From positions 1 through 64,000 of IMG/VR virus record IMGVR_UViG_3300034284_001002: a stretch of 64,000 nucleotides of DNA. One strand, written 5' to 3'. Positions 52,869 to 61,492 of this stretch are shown one piece after another (positions within the stretch are counted from its first letter, which is position 1; each line of letters opens with the position of its first letter). This DNA comes from a virus. The translations under genes and the position numbers were made by a program. Below the pieces are notes generated by a model that made no database searches, had not been told where the DNA came from, and saw only the letters and a program-made list of their open reading frames with translations.

Positions 52869-53861
52869 GTGGCAACATCTAAACGAACGGCATCCACCCT
52901 GGATCCGTCAAAATCAATATCATCAACCCCCACTGCACCAAAAGTAAACTATCTCAACAACAGAGACATTCTCAAAGAGATACATGCCAGTAAAAACACC
53001 TACTGCTACTACGTAGATCCTGCGGTAGACAGCCAGTACGACATTATTTTGCCCAGTTTGGACAAAATTAACCAACGCACCATAGCCGAAGCTAGACGCA
53101 ATCGTGCTGATCGACTCAAGCGCGAAGGCACCATTGTGGACCCTGTTAAAATTCCCAATACAGACCTAGTGTTCCGTATCAGTTGCTGGGATCATATCCC
53201 AATGGCCGAGAAAAAGATTCCAAAATCTGCACAAAAGAAAAAACAAAAAATTGAGGATCTGCTGGAGTTTGAAGACGAACCCATTGACGATTCCCTGGAC
53301 GAACTGCTGGATGACGTGGTGTTGAACCCGGTGCGACAGCGACTGAACTTTCCTCCATTTGAACACTGGCGCTTAGACGAAAACAAAGAACGATTCTGTG
53401 TGGGCCGTAGTCATTGGCGGGGCGATTTAGAAACCGGCTGCTTCAGCAAGGATCACGGCGACATGACACGTAAGTTGGCGCACATGTTTATGAAACTGTG
53501 CGAAAGATATGCTACAAGGAGTAATTGGCGTGGATACACCTACAACGAAGAAATGCGAGGACAGGCCTTGCTACAACTCAGTCAAATCGGACTCCAGTTT
53601 GATGAATCAAAATCGCAGAACCCTTTTGCGTATTATACTGCCGCTATCACTAACAGCTTTACTCGCATCCTTAATTTAGAAAAGAAAAGTCAAAACATTC
53701 GTGATGACATTTTAGAAATCAATGGACTGAGCCCTAGTTGGACACGACAAAATGCTTCCAAGCCCAGTATGGCCGCCTTGAGTGGTCCAGTCACTATCAC
53801 CACTTACATTGTTGACAAGCCTGCGGCAGAGACCGACCCGAACCCAGCCAATACCGTTTGA
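52869..53861 (+). CDS. 55: Late-transcription sigma factor, T4 gp55-like
   Basis: The start is a GTG at 52869 after a GAGGAG ribosome site. The C-terminal half, with LMKLCERY-like MFMKLCERYATRSNW, YTYNEEMRGQALLQ, FDESKSQNPFAYYTAAI and FTRILNLEKK, follows gp55 sigma factors, which recruit the host RNA polymerase to TATAAATA late promoters. The protein has 330 residues against 185 in T4: the N-terminal part includes DPAVDSQYDIILPSLDK and a highly charged linker (KSAQKKKQK, then LEFEDEPIDDSLDELLDD). The acidic linker may bind polymerase or the sliding clamp. Late boxes on the opposite strand fit this function. Confidence 0.85.
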   Translation: MATSKRTASTLDPSKSISSTPTAPKVNYLNNRDILKEIHASKNTYCYYVDPAVDSQYDIILPSLDKINQRTIAEARRNRADRLKREGTIVDPVKIPNTDLVFRISCWDHIPMAEKKIPKSAQKKKQKIEDLLEFEDEPIDDSLDELLDDVVLNPVRQRLNFPPFEHWRLDENKERFCVGRSHWRGDLETGCFSKDHGDMTRKLAHMFMKLCERYATRSNWRGYTYNEEMRGQALLQLSQIGLQFDESKSQNPFAYYTAAITNSFTRILNLEKKSQNIRDDILEINGLSPSWTRQNASKPSMAALSGPVTITTYIVDKPAAETDPNPANTV

Positions 53862-53876
53862 ATCTTGCCATAACGG

Positions 53877-53905
53877 TTGTTTCTCAGCAACACAGGTAGT
53901 ACAAT
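53877..53905 (+). promoter_or_regulatory. Possible sigma-70 promoter for the gp47-like gene
   Basis: In the 70-base gap after the gp55-like gene, TTGTTT (53877-53882) and TACAAT (53900-53905) are 17 bases apart, a reasonable sigma-70 pair with four and five consensus positions matched. The gp47 ATG is 27 bases further on. There is no intrinsic terminator in the gap, so read-through from the gp55 promoter is also likely. Confidence 0.5.
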
Positions 53906-53931
53906 AATAGTTGGTATTACCTTATATAACT

Positions 53932-54948
53932 ATGTCCAATCTATTTAAAAAAGCCGCAATCTTTACCGACATTCACTTTGGACTCAAGTCAAACAGCACC
54001 CTGCACAACGAAGACTGTTTGGCTTTTGTCAAGTGGGCCACTGCCAAAGCAAAAGAAGAAGGTTGCGAAACCTGTTTGTTCTTGGGCGACTGGCACAACA
54101 ATCGATCAAGCCTAAACATTGTCACCCTAAACTACAGTTTGCAAGCACTGGAGCACATGAATGACAACTTTGAACGTGTTTATTTTATTCCTGGCAATCA
54201 CGACCTGTACTATCGCGACAAACGAGATATACAAAGTGTGGAATGGGCCAAGCATCTCCCCAATATTGAAATATGCAATGATTGGACCACCATTGGTGAT
54301 GTGGTCATTGCTCCTTGGCTGTGTGGCGACGACCATAAACGTATTCCAAAACTAACAGGCAAATACATGTTCGGGCACTTTGAACTGCCTGGATACATGA
54401 TGAATGCCATGGTAGAGATGCCAGATCACGGAGAGATCCGCAGAGAAGACTTCAACAACTTTGAACATGTGTTTACCGGACACTTTCACAAACGTCAGAC
54501 CAAAAAGAACATTACCTACATTGGCAACTGCTTTCCACACAACTATGCTGATGCCGGAGACGACGAACGTGGCATGACAGTGTTAGAGTGGGGACAGGAT
54601 CCTGTGTATCATGCTTGGCCTGCGCAGCCACGCTATCGTGTGCTAGGCCTGAGCTCGGTTATCGACAATGCTGCCATTGTGCTAGCAAAAGACATGCATG
54701 TTCGAGTGCAGTTAGACATTGAGATCAGTTATGAAGAAGCCAACTTCATCAAAGAAACCTATATTAAAGAATATCAATTGAGAGAAATGGCTCTAATCCC
54801 AAATAAAAATTCTGGTGTCGACACAGACATGGCACCTGGAGAAGTAAAGTTTGAATCTGTTGATCAAATTGTTACCGATCAACTTACAAATATTGAGAGT
54901 GAATTTTACGATCCAAAATTGTTGTTAAAGATCTATCAAAATCTATGA
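53932..54948 (+). CDS. 47: Recombination endonuclease subunit, T4 gp47-like (Mre11/SbcD family)
   Basis: The start is the ATG at 53932 (338 residues; T4 gp47 has 339); a TTG frame extension of seven codons is not supported. Metallophosphoesterase motifs appear in order: FTDIHFG (Asp13, His15), FLGDWHNN, PGNHDLYYRD and GHFHKRQ, which bind two metals. With gp46 it forms the Rad50/Mre11-type nuclease that trims DNA ends for recombination-dependent replication. The C-terminal helices would contact gp46. The gene ends in an ATGA overlap with an accessory gene; two accessory genes separate it from gp46. Confidence 0.93.
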   Translation: MSNLFKKAAIFTDIHFGLKSNSTLHNEDCLAFVKWATAKAKEEGCETCLFLGDWHNNRSSLNIVTLNYSLQALEHMNDNFERVYFIPGNHDLYYRDKRDIQSVEWAKHLPNIEICNDWTTIGDVVIAPWLCGDDHKRIPKLTGKYMFGHFELPGYMMNAMVEMPDHGEIRREDFNNFEHVFTGHFHKRQTKKNITYIGNCFPHNYADAGDDERGMTVLEWGQDPVYHAWPAQPRYRVLGLSSVIDNAAIVLAKDMHVRVQLDIEISYEEANFIKETYIKEYQLREMALIPNKNSGVDTDMAPGEVKFESVDQIVTDQLTNIESEFYDPKLLLKIYQNL

Positions 54949-55745
54949 TCTATTGTGTTTGGTATCCTAGCGGAGGATTTGGTCACTTTGTTAATGCAGT
55001 GTTAACATTGCATGGCAACAACTTTATGAGACCAAAAAAATCATTGGGATTTTCTTCAACTGGCGATAGTCATAGTCTAGATCTAATTGCTCCTAAATAT
55101 ACCAAGGATTGTTGGCCCGGAGGAATAGAATTCCTTGATGATAAAAATTACTGTGTTCTAGTTGACAACGGAATTGATAATGAATCAGATCTGTTTAAAT
55201 CTGAGTTTCCGGGTGCAGTCACTATCAAAATTTGTTATTGTAAATACAGTTGGCCAGTGGTTGCTCGTACCATGATTGAAAAAGCCATGAGGAGTAGCAT
55301 TAAAAAACAGTTGCCCATTGATGGGTGGAACACTGACGAGCCATGGGCACATCGAGAAAAATATTTTTTATATCTGCGTGATCATCCACTACGATCTGCA
55401 TGGCGCGAATCAGATGAAAATTCTCTTGATGTAGCAGAATTATATGTTGACTACGAAGAATGCCATACTATATTAAACTCTATTGTAAAAACAGGCGATT
55501 TTCATAATTTGTGGGCAGAGTGGCGCAAGGCAAATGCCAAATACATTGATCCCGTGGTAACTGCAAATACAGTACTATCTTACGTGTTGGCTAAACAATC
55601 CAAAGATCTAACAGATATTACAGATATCTGGACTCAAGCCGTAGTATATTACTACATTTGGTTAAAGTACAACATTGAAATACCACACAACGATTTTGCT
55701 GACTTTTTTACCAATACAGACCAAATTCAGAATATAATTGCATGA
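54945..55745 (+). CDS. Uncharacterised accessory phage protein
   Basis: A 266-residue protein starting MIYCVWYPSGGFGHFVNAV. The glycine-rich turn after the first strand (PSGGFGHF) could bind a phosphate, and the following STGDSHSLDLIAPKY, CWPGGIEFLDD and CVLVDNG strands look Rossmann-like. The second half is helical with many aromatic residues (WTQAVVYYYIWLKYN). A sulfo- or nucleotidyl-transferase-like P-loop fold is possible, but no specific family is recognised. It is locked between gp47 and an SGNH-like gene by 4-base overlaps at both ends. Confidence 0.65.
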   Translation: MIYCVWYPSGGFGHFVNAVLTLHGNNFMRPKKSLGFSSTGDSHSLDLIAPKYTKDCWPGGIEFLDDKNYCVLVDNGIDNESDLFKSEFPGAVTIKICYCKYSWPVVARTMIEKAMRSSIKKQLPIDGWNTDEPWAHREKYFLYLRDHPLRSAWRESDENSLDVAELYVDYEECHTILNSIVKTGDFHNLWAEWRKANAKYIDPVVTANTVLSYVLAKQSKDLTDITDIWTQAVVYYYIWLKYNIEIPHNDFADFFTNTDQIQNIIA

Positions 55746-56494
55746 GATTATTGACATTAGCAGATGGGTATGGGGATAGTATTGCTGTTCCTGGCTGGTA
55801 TCCAAAATATTGGAAATGGCCCGAAATCATCAAGTTGATGACCAAGGAACTAGAGCTCAACAACTACAGCAGATATGGTGCCGGAAACGAGTTTATTGTT
55901 AATCAACTAAAGCAAAATATCAATTCTGCCGATGTGGTAATAATACAATGGGCTCAGCCAAATAGATTAGATTTAGTTCTTGCTCATAACAATCCAGTAT
56001 TCTGGAACGACGTTATTGCCAGTGATCCTATGTATAAAGATAATGTAGTCAGTTGCGGTAAATATAAGTTCTGGATCAGTAGTGCATCCACTACCGATGA
56101 GGTACAGAAATATCATCATCAATATATTTCGGTTGATCAACACCAACTAAGGTCGCAACATTATGTTGAGTATGCTAAACTACTACTTGAACAGCACAGC
56201 ATTGATTATCGATTTATGCTTGTCGACAATAGCGAATATCTTGAAATTGATGCAAATTGGATTTGTCACGAGCCGTTAAAGGGCATGAGTGACTTTAAAC
56301 GTAAAAGTAAATATTCTGATTTAGATTTAGGTATTGTACAACCTACGCCGTTGGTAGCGTTTGATTTTATCAAACAGTATGTTATGCCCAGTATCGAGTT
56401 GACTTGGCGTAACAGTAGAGAAATTGATGCAGTAGAAAACATGCTGTATCGTCATTATCAAGAAGCAATAAAGACACGGAATGATAAAATTTAA
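55742..56494 (+). CDS. SGNH-like accessory protein, catalytic His apparently replaced
   Basis: A 250-residue protein. LLTLADGYGDSIAVPGW holds a candidate nucleophile Ser, YGAGNEFIVNQL the Gly/Asn block, and ADVVIIQWAQPNRLDL the third block (Asn). At the C terminus, where D-x-x-H followed by P-T/S-P is usual, the sequence is LDLGIVQPTPLVAFDFI, so Gln seems to replace His. The protein may thus be a non-catalytic member, or the true His may be elsewhere. It overlaps gp46 by 14 bases. SGNH assignment is moderate only. Confidence 0.55.
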   Translation: MRLLTLADGYGDSIAVPGWYPKYWKWPEIIKLMTKELELNNYSRYGAGNEFIVNQLKQNINSADVVIIQWAQPNRLDLVLAHNNPVFWNDVIASDPMYKDNVVSCGKYKFWISSASTTDEVQKYHHQYISVDQHQLRSQHYVEYAKLLLEQHSIDYRFMLVDNSEYLEIDANWICHEPLKGMSDFKRKSKYSDLDLGIVQPTPLVAFDFIKQYVMPSIELTWRNSREIDAVENMLYRHYQEAIKTRNDKI

Positions 56495-58562
56495 AAATTT
56501 AACTGTTAAAAACTTTATGAGTGTGGGCAATGCCACACAAGGCATTGGGTTTGATCGCAACGACCTTACCTTGGTGTTGGGAGAAAATCTAGACCTGGGC
56601 GGTGACGGATCACGCAATGGTACTGGCAAAACCACAATCATCAATGCCTTGAGTTATGCCTTGTATGGCAACGCATTAAGTAATATTCGCAAGGACAATC
56701 TTGTAAACAAGACCAATGGCAAAGGCATGTTGGTCAGTTTAGACTTTGTGGTCAACGGACAGGAGTACAAGATTGAACGTGGACGAAAACCAAATGTGTT
56801 GCGATTCTATGTCAACAATGAAGCACAAGTGGTCACCGACGAAGCGCAAGGCGACAGTCGAGAAACTCAAGATGCCATCGAACGTGTGATGAACATGAGT
56901 CACGACATGTTCAAACATGTGCTGGCATTGAATACCTATACCGAACCGTTCTTGAGTTTAAAAGCCAATGACCAACGCAACATCATCGAGCAGTTGTTGG
57001 GTATTACCTTGCTTTCAGAACGTGCAGACGCTATCAAAGAACTCAACCGGCAGACCAAAGACAGCATCTCACAAGAAGAATTTCGTATCCGTGCTGAGCA
57101 AGAAGCCAACAAGCGCATTGAAGAACAGATTGAAAGTTTGAAACGCAGGCAAGTGCTTTGGCAGAAAAAGTACGACAGTGATGTGGCATATCTAGTTGCC
57201 CAGTATGATGATCTAGCAAAAATTGACATTGAAGTGGAACTGCTGGCTCACAAAGATCTATCTGTGTGGACCACAAGGAAACAACAACAAGATGCGTATA
57301 CTGCACTTGTTGGTCGACAAACTGCTTGGCGACAAAAACAACACAAAGACATTGGCGAGTTGGAACTAACTTATAACAATCTCAGTCATATTGATATCAC
57401 AGCAGAACTACAAGCACATGTGAACTTGGCCGCTTATACACAACAAGCCAAGGACATTGTGGATCTTGAAAAACTGATTGCTAGGTGCGTTGCCGATGAG
57501 GCAAAAGAACAAAAAGCCGTTGATAAACTCAAAATTGAAATTGAAGAACTAAAAAATCACAAGTGTTATGCATGTGGTCAAGACTTCCACGACGCCACGC
57601 ACGAAACGGTGTTGGCAACAAAAGAGAAAGCCCTACAAGAAGCCGCACTGCAGGCTTTGAGTACTAATAGTCAATGGATGGAAAATACAGATGCATTGCA
57701 AGCACTGGGTGTGTTGGGCACTAAACCTACCACACACTACCAAACAGAAACAGAAGCTATTCGTCACTCAAGTGAACTAGAAAACATTCAGCACAAGATT
57801 GATGCAAAACATGCGGAAATAGATCCTTATGCCGAACAACTGGCAGAGCACACACCGGTAGAAGTTGGCACACAACCTATCACACACTACGATACAGAAG
57901 CACAGGCTGTTGATCACCGCAGTCGTATGAACACGTTACTGACACAAATTGCTACCAAAGGCGAAGAACGGGATCCTTACACTGAACAGATTACAGAAAT
58001 GCAACAACAAGCCCTGCAAACTGTCAGCTACGATACACTTAACGATCTCACAAGACTACAAGAACATCAAGACTTCTTGCTCAAACTATTAACAAGTAAA
58101 GATAGTTTTGTACGCAAGAAGATTATTGATCAAAACTTGAGTTATCTGAACGCACGACTCACACACTACTTGGATCGTATTGGGTTGCCACATACTGTGA
58201 AGTTCCAAAACGATTTGAGTGTGATGATTGAAGAACTGGGTCGTGAACTAGACTTTGATAACTTATCGCGTGGTGAACGTAACCGATTGATCCTATCAAT
58301 GAGTTGGGCGTTCCGTGATGTATGGGAAAGTTTGTACTCACCAATCAACTTGTTGTTCATTGACGAGCTGATTGACAACGGCCTAGACACACAAGGTGTG
58401 GAAAATGCCCTGGCATTGCTTAAGAAAATGAGCCGAGAACGTTGCAAGAGTATATGGCTGGTATCGCATAGAGACGAACTTGCTGGTCGTGTAGAGAACA
58501 TTCTCAAAGTTGTTAAAGAAAACGGGTTTACCAGTTATAATACAGATGTTGAAACAGTTTGA
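56481..58562 (+). CDS. 46: Recombination endonuclease subunit, T4 gp46-like (Rad50/SbcC family)
   Basis: A 693-residue SMC-like ATPase. MIKFKNLTVKNFMSVG is the standard opening; the Walker A motif is GDGSRNGTGKTT at about residue 42-53, followed by INALSYALYG. A long coiled coil carries the zinc hook CYACGQ (Cys362, Cys365). The signature motif is LSRGERNRL at about residue 595 and the Walker B strand is LLFIDELIDNG at about 622. Length is a little over the T4 protein (560). It partners with gp47 at DNA ends. Its last 17 bases contain the start of the next radical SAM gene. Confidence 0.95.
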   Translation: MIKFKNLTVKNFMSVGNATQGIGFDRNDLTLVLGENLDLGGDGSRNGTGKTTIINALSYALYGNALSNIRKDNLVNKTNGKGMLVSLDFVVNGQEYKIERGRKPNVLRFYVNNEAQVVTDEAQGDSRETQDAIERVMNMSHDMFKHVLALNTYTEPFLSLKANDQRNIIEQLLGITLLSERADAIKELNRQTKDSISQEEFRIRAEQEANKRIEEQIESLKRRQVLWQKKYDSDVAYLVAQYDDLAKIDIEVELLAHKDLSVWTTRKQQQDAYTALVGRQTAWRQKQHKDIGELELTYNNLSHIDITAELQAHVNLAAYTQQAKDIVDLEKLIARCVADEAKEQKAVDKLKIEIEELKNHKCYACGQDFHDATHETVLATKEKALQEAALQALSTNSQWMENTDALQALGVLGTKPTTHYQTETEAIRHSSELENIQHKIDAKHAEIDPYAEQLAEHTPVEVGTQPITHYDTEAQAVDHRSRMNTLLTQIATKGEERDPYTEQITEMQQQALQTVSYDTLNDLTRLQEHQDFLLKLLTSKDSFVRKKIIDQNLSYLNARLTHYLDRIGLPHTVKFQNDLSVMIEELGRELDFDNLSRGERNRLILSMSWAFRDVWESLYSPINLLFIDELIDNGLDTQGVENALALLKKMSRERCKSIWLVSHRDELAGRVENILKVVKENGFTSYNTDVETV

Positions 58563-59466
58563 TCTAGAACAAGTTCGTGTGTTGCACATTGAACCTACTA
58601 CCGTGTGTAATGCCAGTTGCCCTCAATGCGGTCGCGAGAATTCTGCATTCTATCAGGATTCAATTCATCGTAGTGAGATTAGATTAGAAAACATACATCA
58701 ATTATGGCCAGTTGAGCACATTCCTACATTGGAAAAAATGTTCATGTGTGGCAACTTTGGTGAACCAGCAGCGGCACAAGATATTGTTGAAATTTACAAA
58801 TATTTTAGACAGCACAACCCAACAATCGTATTAGGCATGAATACCAATGGTAGTATTCGCACTCCTGCATGGTGGCGAGAACTAGCACAACTTTTTAATC
58901 AAACATATGACTATGTTGTTTTTAGTATAGATGGACTGGAAGACACTAATAATATCTACAGACGTAATACTCACTGGTCTAAAATTATAGAGAATGCACA
59001 GGCGTTTATTGACGCTGGTGGATCAGCGCACTGGGATATGTTAGTATACGAGCACAATCAGCATCAAGTAGACGCTGCTCAACATCTGGCCCAGAGCATG
59101 GGATTTAATTGGTTTAGAGCCAAAGTCAGTAAGCGATTCCAAAGTACTCCAGTTGAGTTTTTGAATCCACCAAACGGATATAACTTACCCAACGTTAGTA
59201 CGTTAAATACACAGATTAGTTGCCATGCTCTCAATGAGCAGAGTGTTTACGTCGCAGCCGATGGTAGTTTATTGCCATGTTGTTGGTTTGGTGCTGAAGT
59301 GTTTACATTAGATAGTCAAGCAAAATACTTGCTCACCGATTGGAATCAAAAATTAGTGCCAAGTTGGCACAAATCCCCGCATAGAATTTGTCGTTCAACA
59401 TGTAGTCAAGACACAAACGGAACAAGTTTTAGCAAGCAATGGAAAATAGAAGAACAACTAAAATGA
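58546..59466 (+). CDS. Radical SAM protein with C-terminal SPASM-like region
   Basis: The start at 58546 (306 residues) lies in the end of gp46; twelve more upstream codons belong to that gene. The core motif is CNASCPQC (Cys21, 25, 28) immediately after HIEPTTV, with MCGNFGEPAAA as the GGEP-like segment and FSIDGLEDTNNIYRR. At the C terminus, CHALNEQ, ADGSLLPCCWFG and HRICRSTC supply the cysteines of a SPASM-type auxiliary cluster. It resembles the N-terminal part of the fusion protein at 61485, sharing GLEDTN/GLADTN, YRRNT and EHNQHQVD. Peptide- or sugar-modifying activity is typical of SPASM enzymes, but the substrate is unknown. Confidence 0.9.
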   Translation: MLKQFDLEQVRVLHIEPTTVCNASCPQCGRENSAFYQDSIHRSEIRLENIHQLWPVEHIPTLEKMFMCGNFGEPAAAQDIVEIYKYFRQHNPTIVLGMNTNGSIRTPAWWRELAQLFNQTYDYVVFSIDGLEDTNNIYRRNTHWSKIIENAQAFIDAGGSAHWDMLVYEHNQHQVDAAQHLAQSMGFNWFRAKVSKRFQSTPVEFLNPPNGYNLPNVSTLNTQISCHALNEQSVYVAADGSLLPCCWFGAEVFTLDSQAKYLLTDWNQKLVPSWHKSPHRICRSTCSQDTNGTSFSKQWKIEEQLK

Positions 59467-60962
59467 TATATGATGTAATAATTCTAAGTGTCCCAAGGAT
59501 CGCGCCGGTTCGTCCACAATCTGCGCCAGGCATTCTCAAATCTTTATGTAATCAAACTGGCAAAACTAGCCGTGTGTTGGATATCAACAAAGATTTTTTT
59601 ATTAACTTTGTAAAAACTCACGGGCAAGCTGCTAAAGAAATTGATGATTATTTTGTGTTGTTTGATAAAATATTATCGCCCGAGACTTCTATAGTTTATC
59701 AAACCTGGATTGACCAATGGGTCAATACCGTACTGAAACACCGCCCTACGGTATTGTGTATTAGCGTTTTCAGTTGGCAATGTCAGAGATTTGTTTCAGA
59801 TTTGTTAAACAAAATACGTCCAGTGTATAATGGTACAATCATAGTAGGTGGGCAAGGATTAGTCAGAAGTCAAAATATGAGTTCGCATTGGGCCCCAGTT
59901 GCTACATATGCCGAATCTTTGCTGTCAGCAGGTCTAATTGACTATTATCTCAAGGGTGAGACTGAAAATACGTTTCCGAAATTTTTAGCAGGTGAACGTA
60001 ACCTTCCGGGTCTGAATAACTCAAGTCCAACGCCGCTAACGGATGCAAACTTGATTCCGTTTGCAGACTATAGTGATTTAGACATCGAATCATATCAAAA
60101 TGGATATCTCGGGGGAGTATTACCAATAGAAAGCTGCCGAGGTTGTGTACGGAGTTGTATTTTTTGTGAGATGAGTTCCGAGCACGGGTCCTACCGGGCA
60201 CGACAGGGGTCTCTGCTAGGGCAGGAAATGATACATTACTACGAACGTTACAAAGTACAACATTTTTATTTTCATGATGATTTAATCAACGGAGATTTAC
60301 AAGACTTTGATGAATTTTTAGATACCATCCTCAAGTACTACAAACAAAAAAATCTGCCAGATAGATATTTTTCGATCAGTGGGTATTGGATCATTAGGTC
60401 AATGCGGCAATTTGACGAAAACAAATTTCATAAGTTTTGGAGGGCAGGAGGAAATACCTTGGTCACTGGCGTAGAAACTGGCAGTGATAGATTACGTAAA
60501 AAAATGCGCAAGGGGTTTACCAATTTGGATTTAGAGTTCAATCTTGAACAACTGACCAAATACAAAATGAAGTTTTACTTTATGTTAATTTCTGGTCTGC
60601 CTGGAGAGACCCTGGAAGATTTTGACAATACATTAAACATGTTAACCAAATGGCAACGTTTTGTAGCATCTGGTAGTATAATTGGAATTAACTTAGGCAC
60701 CACTGCCACAATTGAGCCCGGAACTGAAATTTACAACAACTATGAGAAATACAATTTAGTAGGTCTTAAAGAACAACGTCCGCAAAGTATTAACTGGATG
60801 TGCACCGAAACACCTGAATTAGACTATAAAGAGCGTGTGCGCAGACGAGTAATACTTCAAGAGCACGTGGTTAAACTAGGTTATCCTTTGTGGAAAGGGG
60901 ATGATCATTTAAAAATTATCATCGACAAGTACAAAGAAAATATCGAAGTGTGGGAGGGATAA
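59463..60962 (+). CDS. Radical SAM protein of the B12-binding-domain type
   Basis: The start at 59463 forms an ATGA overlap with the previous gene. The 499-residue protein has an N-terminal Rossmann-like domain (MIYDVIILSVPRIAPVRPQ, TVLCISVFSWQ, GTIIVGGQGLV) and a radical SAM core with PIESCRGCVRSCIFC (Cys228, 232, 235). It continues with FYFHDDLINGDLQDFDEF, LVTGVETGSDRLRKKMRKG and LISGLPGETLEDF. This layout is that of B12-binding radical SAM methyltransferases and related enzymes; I do not see the D-x-H-x-x-G cobalamin motif, so cobalamin may not be bound. Joined to the next gene by TAATG. Confidence 0.88.
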   Translation: MIYDVIILSVPRIAPVRPQSAPGILKSLCNQTGKTSRVLDINKDFFINFVKTHGQAAKEIDDYFVLFDKILSPETSIVYQTWIDQWVNTVLKHRPTVLCISVFSWQCQRFVSDLLNKIRPVYNGTIIVGGQGLVRSQNMSSHWAPVATYAESLLSAGLIDYYLKGETENTFPKFLAGERNLPGLNNSSPTPLTDANLIPFADYSDLDIESYQNGYLGGVLPIESCRGCVRSCIFCEMSSEHGSYRARQGSLLGQEMIHYYERYKVQHFYFHDDLINGDLQDFDEFLDTILKYYKQKNLPDRYFSISGYWIIRSMRQFDENKFHKFWRAGGNTLVTGVETGSDRLRKKMRKGFTNLDLEFNLEQLTKYKMKFYFMLISGLPGETLEDFDNTLNMLTKWQRFVASGSIIGINLGTTATIEPGTEIYNNYEKYNLVGLKEQRPQSINWMCTETPELDYKERVRRRVILQEHVVKLGYPLWKGDDHLKIIIDKYKENIEVWEG

Positions 60963-61492
60963 TGCAACTATCCATAGACTTTGATTACAACAATTTTTTT
61001 TCTATTCCAGACGTAAAAATTTTTGTAGATGATGTATGTTTACATCAAGGCAACATAAATAAACATTTCAATTTTAATATCGATATCATAGACGGACCAC
61101 ATTGTCTTGCTATTCATCACTACAACAAAAAAACAGATTGGACCACAGTAGATCAAGATCATCATGTGTTTATTAAAAAGATTTGTTTTGATCAAATTGA
61201 TCTAGACCAAATTGATTATTGCAAACTTACACACTTGGGCAAGTTCTACCCCGAGTATGAATCCAGTTATCTTGCAAGTTGCCGTGTTCAAGGACTAGAT
61301 CTTCCAGAATTTATTTGCCCCAATCATTATCTTGGACATAACGGCGTATGGAAGTTAAATTTTGAATCTCCGGAACTGTTATGGATTATAAAACAACAGA
61401 ATCCCAGTGGCATGCATCTTGAAGACACGATGTTTTCCACAAGCGATCACGTGTTGCAAGAAATAAAAGATTTTTTTAAATTAAATGTTTGA
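60962..61492 (+). CDS. Uncharacterised beta-rich accessory protein
   Basis: The start is the ATG of a TAATG overlap, giving 176 residues. The first half alternates strands (LSIDFDYNNF, VKIFVDDVCLHQG, HFNFNIDI, CLAIHHYNKK, HHVFIKKICFDQIDLDQ) as in a carbohydrate-binding or lectin-like beta sandwich. The second half has GKFYPEYE, PNHYLGHNGVWKLNF and a C-terminal helix. No catalytic motif. It is coupled to radical SAM genes on both sides, so recognition of a glycan or polypeptide substrate for them is conceivable. I do not recognise a named family. Confidence 0.65.
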   Translation: MQLSIDFDYNNFFSIPDVKIFVDDVCLHQGNINKHFNFNIDIIDGPHCLAIHHYNKKTDWTTVDQDHHVFIKKICFDQIDLDQIDYCKLTHLGKFYPEYESSYLASCRVQGLDLPEFICPNHYLGHNGVWKLNFESPELLWIIKQQNPSGMHLEDTMFSTSDHVLQEIKDFFKLNV

